Positions 1 through 5,797 of a DNA stretch of 5,797 nt are shown here, piece by piece. The position numbers and the translations under genes were made by a program. Source of the DNA: Candidatus Treponema excrementipullorum (GTDB lineage: Bacteria; Spirochaetota; Spirochaetia; Treponematales; Treponemataceae); assembly GCA_018883625.1 (NCBI GenBank), contig JAHLFV010000223.1, positions 1-5,797 on the forward strand, read 5' to 3'. Within the stretch, counting starts at the first letter, position 1, and each line of letters begins with the position of its first letter. Below the pieces are notes generated by a model. It saw nothing but the letters and a program-made list of their open reading frames with translations. It made no database searches and was not told the origin of the DNA.

Positions 1-17
1 CAAGTCTTGTTCCGGGC

Positions 18-53
18 AATAAGCTATCTAAGATCTTTCTTAGATAGCTTATT
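18..53 (+). terminator. Perfect 15-bp inverted repeat, probable rho-independent terminator of the upstream unit
   Basis: The arms at 18-32 and 39-53 are exact reverse complements separated by a 6-base loop (ATCTTT). The right arm is followed by a T-rich tail (TTATTTA). The T-rich stretch lies only on the right side, so it would act on transcription coming from the left, separating an unseen upstream gene from the efflux operon. The stem is AT-rich (4 G/C of 15 pairs), and the T run is broken by A residues, so as an intrinsic terminator it is not strong. A long dyad in front of an efflux operon could instead be an operator; the smaller palindrome AAGATCTT at 30-37 sits inside it. Terminator is the better reading because the stem-loop-tail order fits. 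Confidence 0.6.
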
Positions 54-92
54 TTATTTAGAGCGGGTGGAGTAAATTGTTTTATTTAAAAT

Positions 93-96
93 AGGG
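93..96 (+). promoter_or_regulatory. Ribosome binding site (AGGG) that decides the adaptor start
   Basis: AGGG lies 8 bases before ATG 105, a normal Shine-Dalgarno distance. The in-frame GTG at 96 overlaps this motif and has only A/T-rich sequence at the proper distance upstream. The GGTGGAG at 66-72 would suit a ribosome but is 23 bases from the GTG, which is too far. This favours ATG 105 as the true start. Confidence 0.55.
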
Positions 97-104
97 TGTC
101 AGTT

Positions 105-1217
105 ATGAAAAAAATAGGAAAGCTTTCCGTAGTAAAGTACATTGTTGTAGTTGTTGTTGCTGTTTTGGTTGTGCTTGTGGTGAGTCTTATAGCTTCAGGC
201 AAAAAAGTTGTGTACGAAGCTCCTATTCCCTTGGTAACTGTAGCTAATCCTGTTATGGGTCAGATTTCAGAGACTCTTACTCTCAGTGCTCATGTTGAGG
301 CTCGTTCTATGATTCCCGTGATACCTATGGTAAGCGGTACTATATTGGAGTACCCTGTGTCTGTTGGACAAACCGTAGAAAAAGGGGATTTGTTGGCAGT
401 TATAGATGAAGAACCTTTTAAACAGCAAATGCTTCAAGCACAGGCTGCTTATACCGGTTACGAAAAAACATTCCAACGAATATCAGGTTTGTATCAGGCG
501 GGGGCTGCTACTCGGCAAGAGTATGATACGGTAAAGTCTCAAAGAGATGCTGCTAAAGCTCAATATGATTTAAGCTTGTTACAAATGAGTTATGCTCAGG
601 TTACTTCACCTGTCTCCGGGACAGTTATTTCTGCACCTTTGGCAGTGGGTAGTATTGCCGGTTCTCCACAGCCTGTGGCAATTGTAGCAGATTTATCTGA
701 ATTGGTGGTAAAACTTAATGTACCTGAAAAATATTATTCTCTCTTTGTAGAAAGTACAGAGACTCTGAAAGCTCAAGTTATCAAAAGCGGTGTTGTAGGT
801 AAAGATGAAGAAGTCTGTGAGGCAACCATAGACACTATTGCTTCCTATGTAGACGGTGTATCTAAAACTTTTGAGGCGACATTTAGATTAACCGAGCCTC
901 CTGAAACTTTTAAGCCAGGGATGTTTGTCAAAGTTATTGTAATTTTCAGAGAAATGACAAAGATACCTCTCATTCCTTTAACGGCCCAGTCCAGTGACGG
1001 CAGAGTGTATATTTTTGAAAAAGGGGAAGAAACCTTTGATGGATTTACAGGTACTGCCAAAAGTATTACTTTTGATACGGTTTTGTCTGACTCTCAATGG
1101 ATCATGGTACCGGAAAAGTATGTGGATGAATTATTTATTATCGAAGGACAATCTTCTGTTTTAAGCGGTCAAAAGCTGAAGGGCAAAAAAGAAGATTTGG
1201 TATGGAAGGATAAATAG
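105..1217 (+). CDS. Periplasmic adaptor (membrane fusion protein) of an RND efflux pump
   Basis: This 370-residue HlyD/AcrA-family adaptor is expected to bridge the RND permease and the outer-membrane channel encoded next. Numbering from ATG 105: a basic N-terminus (MKKIGKL) and a Val-rich membrane anchor at about 12-32, with no lipobox cysteine, so it is a membrane-anchored rather than a lipidated adaptor. The first half of the lipoyl/barrel-sandwich domain is at about 65-100 (VSGTI, VGQTVEKGDLLAVID). A coiled-coil hairpin follows at about 102-165, then the second lipoyl half at 166-196 (SPVSGTV), a beta-barrel domain to about 283 (ending KPGMFVKV) and a membrane-proximal C-terminal domain. 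The length is typical of the family. An in-frame GTG at 96 would add three residues, but ATG 105 has the better ribosome binding site. The stop is 8 bases before the permease start, so the two genes are almost certainly cotranscribed. Substrate is unknown. Confidence 0.94.
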   Translation: MKKIGKLSVVKYIVVVVVAVLVVLVVSLIASGKKVVYEAPIPLVTVANPVMGQISETLTLSAHVEARSMIPVIPMVSGTILEYPVSVGQTVEKGDLLAVIDEEPFKQQMLQAQAAYTGYEKTFQRISGLYQAGAATRQEYDTVKSQRDAAKAQYDLSLLQMSYAQVTSPVSGTVISAPLAVGSIAGSPQPVAIVADLSELVVKLNVPEKYYSLFVESTETLKAQVIKSGVVGKDEEVCEATIDTIASYVDGVSKTFEATFRLTEPPETFKPGMFVKVIVIFREMTKIPLIPLTAQSSDGRVYIFEKGEETFDGFTGTAKSITFDTVLSDSQWIMVPEKYVDELFIIEGQSSVLSGQKLKGKKEDLVWKDK

Positions 1218-1225
1218 GTTCCTCT

Positions 1226-4200
1226 ATGAAAGTATCACAGTTTGCAGTAAAACATCCCGTTGTTATCGGAATGCTTTTGATAGTTTTGGGCGTTTTCGGA
1301 ATATTGTCCGTATCTTCGATTAACGTAGAATTCATGGGTGATATATCCATGCCTTCTGTAATTGTAGTGGCTGTATATCCCGGTGCAGATGCCCAAGACA
1401 TGGAAGAAGATGTCACTTCCGTGTTGGAAGATGACTTTGTTACTTTGCCTGATTTTAAAAGTATTTCCAGTGAATCTGCCAATTCTGTATGTACTATAAC
1501 TATAACCTTCAGAGATGGTATTGATCCCTATGACCGGGTTACCGAGGTTCGGGACAGAATTAACCGTTTGATGCCTGATTTGCCTCAGGGGTTAAGTGGG
1601 ACTCCCATTGTACTTGTGGGAGGGGCGGAAATGTTACCTGTATTCTCCTTTTCAGTATTGGGAGGAGAAGATCAGGGAGCTGTGACAAATTATGTTGAAA
1701 ACACGCTGAAACCTCGTCTGACCTCTGTTGCCGGTGTTTCCAGTGTAGAAGTTTCCGGTGGCAGTAATCTGCGAGTCAACGTCAAATTAAGAGTGGAAGA
1801 TTTGGCTTCCAAGGAAATTTCTGCCCTTAATGTATACCAAATCTTAGGGTACAGTAATGTTTCCTTGCCGGCAGGTTCCGTTGTCTACAACGACGAAAAT
1901 ATCGCAATTCGTTACAGAGGAGAGTTGACTTCTTTGGAAGATATCCGTCAGTTACCGGTAGGTAGTACGGAAGATGGAATAATTATACGGCTTCAGGACG
2001 TGGCAGATGTTACTTTTGACTATCCGGAACCGGAAACCTATGTAACCGATGGTAAAAATCCCTTGATTTTGGTAGAAGTGAAAAAGAGGTCAGACGGTAA
2101 TACCATGACTATCGCCAAAACCATAAAAGATATTTTGGCAGAGTCAGAAGCGGAAATCGGTGGAGCTATAACCTACAATATAATCGATGATGACAGCCGT
2201 ACAATCAGTGCCTCTATGAGTACGGTTATTCAATCGGGTATTGGTGGCATTGTTATGGCAGTTTTGGTAATTTTTCTGTTTTTGACAGATTTCCGTGCTA
2301 CTTTGATAATCGGGCTTTCCATACCTTTGTCTATTCTTTTTACCTTTGTTGCCATGAAACTCTTCGGTGTTACCGTCAACCTTATGAGTTTATCCGGCAT
2401 TGTTGTTGCTTTAGGTATGGTAGTGGACGGTTCCATCGTTATGCTGGAACAGGTGTACCGCTATTATGGTGAAAGAGACTCTGAAGGAAAACTTCGTTAC
2501 TCGGTATCTGAAGCTATTTTTAAGGGATCCGGTGAGGTAGGGGCCTCTATTTTTGCCAGTACAGCTACTACTGTAGTTGTTTTTGTGCCTATAGCGGTTT
2601 TATCCGGCATTGTAGGTATGATTTTAAGGGATGTTTCTTTGACCCTTATTATGGCTTTAACGGCTTCTTTCATCTCCGCAGTGGTTCTTGTGCCTTTTTT
2701 GATGAAGCTCTTTTTAAAAGATACGGGACCTAAAACCCGAGTTACTTTTGTCCATAGAGGCGTTAACTGGTTAGAAGAAAAATATAAAAAAATGCTTCGG
2801 TGGAGTTTGAAATCTTGGAAGTTTTTTGTATTTTTATCCTGTGTTGTTTTATTGGCAACTTTATTTATTTTGCAATCTTTGGGTATTACCTTTGTTCCTT
2901 CTACTGATAACAGTGATTTTTATATAAATTTGGAATATCCCAGTGGTTTTACTCTAGAGAAAACTAAAGCTAATACAGAAGAGGTGGTATCTCTCCTTTA
3001 TAAAAATGTACCGGAAGTTCAAACAGCAGTTTCATTTATTGGTGCGGTAGAAAATTTTGGTAGTGCTCAACAACAGACCAATGCATCCTATATTCATGTT
3101 GTTTTGGTACCTGTTGCAGAAAGAGAGAGGGATATTCATACCATAATACTTCAAATGCAAAATGTCATTACCTCTGAAATTCCCGGCGTAGCAGTAGAAG
3201 TTACCAATGGTGGTTTTGATAAACTTTTGGGATATGTTACCGGTGGAGGCGGTTACGGCTTAACTTTTGTTGGTGAAGATATCGATTTACTGTATGATAC
3301 GGCGGTGAGCTTTAAGAATTTTTTGCAGCAAGACAAAGAAGTTGTTACTGTAAAAATGAATACAAGTATGGATGCTCAGGCTCTTACCATGGATATGGTC
3401 CATGAATACATGAGTAGTGTGGGAATTTCCAGTTATGAGGCAGGAATTACAGCTACTATTCTGTTTCAGGGAATGAATGTTGGGCGTTTCAGAAGTATTG
3501 AGGATGATAATCGTTACGATATTTACCTTTACTCTGACAAGAAAAACAGCGTCTTTACTCCTGACGATTTGACAGATATACAGGTAATTTCGGCAGCTGG
3601 AGCTCCTGTGTCTTTCGCCAGTATCGGAGATATTCGAAAAGAAAATACTCTTTCAAAAATCAATCGACAAGACAGAGCAAAGACTATTACTGTATCAGCC
3701 CGTTTGATTTCTGAAGACACTTCCGGTGTAAATAGCCGGGTACAGGAATGGCTAAAAAAGAATCCGTTACCTACCGGAATTACGAGTAAATCCGGCGGTG
3801 TAATGGAGCTTATAGAAGATTCTATACCTTCCGTTGTTATGGCTTTAGCTGTAGCTTGGTTTTTAGTATACACTGTTATGGTCTTACAGTTTGAACGGTT
3901 CCGTCAACCTTTAATCGTTATGGCTACTATTCCTTTCTGTCTTATAGGTATTGTTATCGGCTTGTTGATTTTTGGTTCCTCTATGAATTTGGTAGCTTTT
4001 TTAGGTGTTATATCTTTAGGTGGTGTCGTTGTAAATAACGGAATTATTCTTATTGATTATATTAATTTATTGCGAGAGCAACGGAAAGACGAAGAGGGTC
4101 AGGAATCTGTTTTGCAAGAAGCTGTTATATCTGGTTCTGCCAGTCGTATTCGTCCTATTTTTATGACAACTTTGACTACTATGTTAGGCGTTGTTCCTAT

Positions 4201-4336
4201 GGCTATAGCCAAGGGGGAAGGTGCGGAAATATATGCCCCCTTGGGACAAGCTATTGCCGGTGGATTGCTGACTTCCACATTGATTACTCTCTTTGTTATT
4301 CCTGTCTTGTACTATATTGCCGAGAGAAGGCGTCAT
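1226..4336 (+). other. Permease portion of the fusion (ACR_tran/RND domain, residues 1-1037)
   Basis: This part begins MKVSQFAVKHPVVIGML, the usual RND N-terminus leading into TM1, and ends in a cytoplasmic basic tail (AERRRH) just after TM12. TM4 reads ALGMVVDGSIVMLEQ (395-409): D401 aligns with AcrB D407, G402 replaces D408, and E408 aligns with E414. TM10 reads GVVVNNGIILIDYIN (933-947), with N937 in place of AcrB K940. TM11 reads RIRPIFMTT (974-982), where R974 and T981 match AcrB R971 and T978. The VDG form recalls heavy-metal (CzcA-type) RND proteins, but the extra TM4 acidic residue of that group, six positions before, is A395 here. The Asn-containing TM10 is common among AcrB relatives outside the Proteobacteria. 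Neither the substrate class nor an exact subfamily can be assigned from this. Confidence 0.9.
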
Positions 4337-5797
4337 ATGAAAAGTGAAAAGAATTCTTTGATTAAGGTCTCTTTGCTACTAATAACTTTGTCTTTATTGG
4401 TGTCGGTGCCTAAGGGATATGCTCAGAGTAGTAGTACAGGAAAATCGCCTCTTCCCCGATTGACTTATTCCGGTGAAAAGTTAACACTCAACGATTTGGT
4501 ACTCTCTATGGAAGAAAATAACGTGGATTTGAAAAAGGCTCAGGAGAATTTGAATAAAGCTTTGCTGGACGTAAAAGATGCAAAGGGGAATTATCAACCG
4601 CAGATTGATTTTATCGGTGGTAGTATGTACATGTTTAATCCTCCTATTGATGAAATAACTTTGAAGCAAGGCTCTTTGAATGGAGCAATAGGAGATGTAA
4701 GTTCTATTCCCGTATTGAGTGGTATAAATATTCCTGTTCAGGACGTTGTTGTATACGAGGGAATGCCTAACTGGTACTATGCCTTTATGGTAAATATTCA
4801 GCAACCCATTTATACCTGGGGTAAAATCAGTAATGGGGTGAAAATTTATTCAAATGTGGCAGATGTCCAGGCATTACAACTATCCTCCCAAAAGAAACAA
4901 CTGAAAGTTTCGTTGGAAGCCAGTGCTGTAGCGCTATATTACCTGACAGAAATAGAAAAACTTTTGACACAACAACAAAAATATGTGGATGAATTGGTTG
5001 TTCTTTCTGAGGATGGATTAAAACAAGGAGTGTTGCTTAAACAAGATGTGTTGGAAGCAAAAACACAAGCAGCTCTTATACCTGTTACCATGTCAGAGAT
5101 AGAAAGTAATAAAGACTCTGTTTTAGAAGAGTTACGACGGATTACTGGGTTACCGAACTTAACCGGTGATATGATTGCTGTTCTTCCCGATGAAGATTTT
5201 TATAAACAAATGACAGAACAGAAACTGGAATATTTGGAATCTTTGGCTCTAAATCCTGAGAAGGATACCTTTGTTATTTTGGATAAATTAGTGGAAGTTT
5301 CCTCTGATGCTCAAAAAGTTGCAAAGGCATCTATCTATGGAAAACCGGATATTGCCTTAAATCTTGGTTTGGGATTTCAGGGTGATATGCAAAAACTTTT
5401 TAAAGGCGATCTCAGTTGGCAGGAAAATACCTCTGCAAACATCACCCTGATAATTAAGACAACTCTTTGGGATGGTGGAAAAATTCTTAACGACGTAAAA
5501 CGGGCTGGTTCTGATATAAATACTGCTGTTTACGAAAAAGAAGCTGCCATATCTACTGTAAAGCAAGAGCTTTACAAACAGTATAACAGTATGAATTTGG
5601 CAAATCTTAAAATTGAGTATCAAAAACTAAAAATTGAAACAGCTCAGTCACAGTTGGAGCAGGCACAAAAATTGCAAAATTCTGGTTACGGTTCAAAACG
5701 GGATATATTGCAAGCTCAAATAACAAAGACTACGGAAGAAATTACATTGCTTCAAGAGAAGATCAATTTAGCGACAGCCGTTCACACTATTGAGGCT
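1226..5797 (+). CDS. RND efflux permease fused in frame to a TolC-type outer-membrane channel (3' end outside the window)
   Basis: I translated every codon from ATG 1226 to base 5797 and found no stop: 1524 codons, still open. Residues 1-1037 are a full-length AcrB-type RND permease: TM1 about 11-32, first porter loop 33-332, TM2-6 between 333 and 496, TM7 about 533-551, second porter loop to about 868, and TM8-12 between 869 and 1031. Residues 1038-1066 look like a signal peptide, and 1086 onward is an OEP/TolC channel. The proton-driven pump part and the exit channel are thus encoded as one polypeptide, while the adaptor is separate just upstream. ATG 1226 is preceded by a weak AGG (1216-1218, spacing 7) and a GGAAGGA farther off (1204-1210), so translation may be coupled to the adaptor. 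RND permeases normally end near residue 1020-1050. I recall permease-TolC fusions among CusA/CzcA-like proteins of Bacteroidetes, so the architecture may have precedents. A sequencing or assembly error at the junction remains possible. Confidence 0.88.
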   Translation, partial: MKVSQFAVKHPVVIGMLLIVLGVFGILSVSSINVEFMGDISMPSVIVVAVYPGADAQDMEEDVTSVLEDDFVTLPDFKSISSESANSVCTITITFRDGIDPYDRVTEVRDRINRLMPDLPQGLSGTPIVLVGGAEMLPVFSFSVLGGEDQGAVTNYVENTLKPRLTSVAGVSSVEVSGGSNLRVNVKLRVEDLASKEISALNVYQILGYSNVSLPAGSVVYNDENIAIRYRGELTSLEDIRQLPVGSTEDGIIIRLQDVADVTFDYPEPETYVTDGKNPLILVEVKKRSDGNTMTIAKTIKDILAESEAEIGGAITYNIIDDDSRTISASMSTVIQSGIGGIVMAVLVIFLFLTDFRATLIIGLSIPLSILFTFVAMKLFGVTVNLMSLSGIVVALGMVVDGSIVMLEQVYRYYGERDSEGKLRYSVSEAIFKGSGEVGASIFASTATTVVVFVPIAVLSGIVGMILRDVSLTLIMALTASFISAVVLVPFLMKLFLKDTGPKTRVTFVHRGVNWLEEKYKKMLRWSLKSWKFFVFLSCVVLLATLFILQSLGITFVPSTDNSDFYINLEYPSGFTLEKTKANTEEVVSLLYKNVPEVQTAVSFIGAVENFGSAQQQTNASYIHVVLVPVAERERDIHTIILQMQNVITSEIPGVAVEVTNGGFDKLLGYVTGGGGYGLTFVGEDIDLLYDTAVSFKNFLQQDKEVVTVKMNTSMDAQALTMDMVHEYMSSVGISSYEAGITATILFQGMNVGRFRSIEDDNRYDIYLYSDKKNSVFTPDDLTDIQVISAAGAPVSFASIGDIRKENTLSKINRQDRAKTITVSARLISEDTSGVNSRVQEWLKKNPLPTGITSKSGGVMELIEDSIPSVVMALAVAWFLVYTVMVLQFERFRQPLIVMATIPFCLIGIVIGLLIFGSSMNLVAFLGVISLGGVVVNNGIILIDYINLLREQRKDEEGQESVLQEAVISGSASRIRPIFMTTLTTMLGVVPMAIAKGEGAEIYAPLGQAIAGGLLTSTLITLFVIPVLYYIAERRRHMKSEKNSLIKVSLLLITLSLLVSVPKGYAQSSSTGKSPLPRLTYSGEKLTLNDLVLSMEENNVDLKKAQENLNKALLDVKDAKGNYQPQIDFIGGSMYMFNPPIDEITLKQGSLNGAIGDVSSIPVLSGINIPVQDVVVYEGMPNWYYAFMVNIQQPIYTWGKISNGVKIYSNVADVQALQLSSQKKQLKVSLEASAVALYYLTEIEKLLTQQQKYVDELVVLSEDGLKQGVLLKQDVLEAKTQAALIPVTMSEIESNKDSVLEELRRITGLPNLTGDMIAVLPDEDFYKQMTEQKLEYLESLALNPEKDTFVILDKLVEVSSDAQKVAKASIYGKPDIALNLGLGFQGDMQKLFKGDLSWQENTSANITLIIKTTLWDGGKILNDVKRAGSDINTAVYEKEAAISTVKQELYKQYNSMNLANLKIEYQKLKIETAQSQLEQAQKLQNSGYGSKRDILQAQITKTTEEITLLQEKINLATAVHTIEA
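4325..4330 (+). promoter_or_regulatory. Shine-Dalgarno-like AGAAGG inside the fused gene
   Basis: AGAAGG lies six bases before the in-frame ATG at 4337, a normal distance for a ribosome binding site. Here it also encodes the basic tail after TM12 of the permease (part of ERRR), so chance is possible: Arg codons AGA and AGG create such motifs easily. If used, it would let ribosomes begin the TolC part separately, giving extra channel without permease. Reporter fusions or N-terminal proteomics would decide. Confidence 0.4.
4337..4423 (+). other. Internal signal peptide / possible thirteenth membrane segment (residues 1038-1066)
   Basis: Starting at an internal Met, the segment has a basic n-region (MKSEKNSLIK), a hydrophobic core (VSLLLITLSLLVSV), a proline and a GYA/QS site acceptable to signal peptidase I, with small residues at -3 and -1. 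As a free N-terminus it would be an ordinary 29-residue Sec signal. Inside the fusion it follows a permease C-terminus that faces the cytoplasm in known RND proteins, so it has the right N-in orientation to cross the membrane and export what follows. Cleavage after A1066 would release the channel into the periplasm. Confidence 0.75.
4337..5797 (+). other. TolC/OEP-type outer-membrane channel portion of the fusion, incomplete at the window end
   Basis: After the signal peptide comes a linker of about 19 residues, then an outer membrane efflux protein domain from L1086. It begins LTLNDLVLSMEENNVDLKKA, like the first helix of TolC-family proteins, followed by NYQPQIDF (1122-1129), where the first beta-barrel strand normally starts. 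The family's twofold internal repeat is visible: QPIYTWGKISNGVK (1193-1206) matches TLWDGGKILNDVK (1413-1425), and LLKQDVLEAKTQ (1270-1281) matches SKRDILQAQITK (1490-1501). Long heptad-like helices separate these. About 458 residues beyond the predicted cleavage site are present; TolC-type proteins usually have about 430-490, so little is likely missing. No lipobox Cys follows the signal peptide, so it is TolC-like rather than an OprM-like lipoprotein. It may be made as part of the permease polypeptide, separately from ATG 4337, or both. Confidence 0.85.

Noticed and set aside
1..22. Possible C-terminal end of an upstream gene (AAG TCT TGT TCC GGG CAA TAA, stop at 20-22, just entering the dyad).
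   Set aside because: All three forward frames are open for some distance here (stops at 20-22, 45-47 and 73-75), and the piece is too short to show a product or choose a frame.
64..104. Possible promoter with a TAAAAT -10 element at 87-92.
   Set aside because: No -35-like hexamer lies about 17 bases upstream (the position reads CGGGTG), and transcription would begin almost at the start codon, leaving no room for the ribosome binding site.
141..185. GTT/GTA-rich run that looks like a simple repeat.
   Set aside because: It encodes the Val-rich transmembrane anchor of the adaptor, and the codons vary (GTT, GTA, GTG), so it is protein composition rather than a DNA repeat.
1138..1482. Open frame on the minus strand across the adaptor-permease boundary.
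   Set aside because: It lies opposite two well-supported genes, is Ser/Thr/Ile-rich as expected from reverse-complement codons, and resembles no protein I know.
3529..3873. Open frame on the minus strand inside the permease.
   Set aside because: It is fully antisense to conserved RND porter-domain sequence and shows no recognisable motif; it is a by-product of codon use.
4481..4804. Minus-strand open frames opposite the TolC part (also 5357-5623).
   Set aside because: They mirror the AT-rich coding sequence of the channel, have odd compositions rich in Ile, Tyr and His, and show no sign of being genes.
4337..5797. Annotating the TolC part as a wholly separate gene.
   Set aside because: There is no in-frame stop between the permease and this segment, so a separate CDS would hide the fusion. 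It is listed as a domain with a possible internal start instead.

Overview
The window carries one tandem operon for a tripartite RND efflux system, read left to right. The separate genes for inner- and outer-membrane proteins imply a diderm (Gram-negative type) bacterium. The DNA is AT-rich (roughly 40% GC by eye, with many GTT/TTT/AAA codons). The protein style reminds me of spirochaetes such as Treponema, but nothing in the window proves a taxon, so that is only an impression.

Layout: bases 1-95 hold a perfect 15-bp dyad (18-53) that probably ends the preceding transcription unit, and no convincing promoter. Bases 105-1217 encode a periplasmic adaptor (membrane fusion protein) with one N-terminal membrane anchor. 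After an 8-base gap, an uninterrupted reading frame runs from ATG 1226 to the last base of the window (1524 codons, no stop). Its first ~1037 residues are a complete RND permease. From residue 1038 the same frame continues into a signal-peptide-like segment and then a TolC/OEP-type outer-membrane channel that is cut by the window end.

The main observation is therefore an in-frame permease-TolC polyprotein, with the adaptor kept as a separate gene. At the junction (about 4320-4430) there is a Shine-Dalgarno-like AGAAGG, an ATG six bases later, a 29-residue signal peptide with a GYA/Q cleavage site, and an out-of-frame TGA overlapping that ATG. The permease C-terminus is expected in the cytoplasm, so the signal peptide has the right orientation to act as a thirteenth membrane segment that exports the channel. 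The short linker after it could hardly span an assembled pump, which suggests that the channel is released by signal peptidase or made separately from the internal start. A recent or artefactual loss of the gene boundary by a one-base change cannot be excluded from the sequence alone.

Together the three parts would form a proton-driven pump: the permease takes substrate from the inner membrane or periplasm, the adaptor seals the joint, and the channel opens to the outside. The substrate cannot be read from the sequence. The permease keeps one of the two classic TM4 aspartates (D401) but has Gly and Asn where AcrB has D408 and K940.
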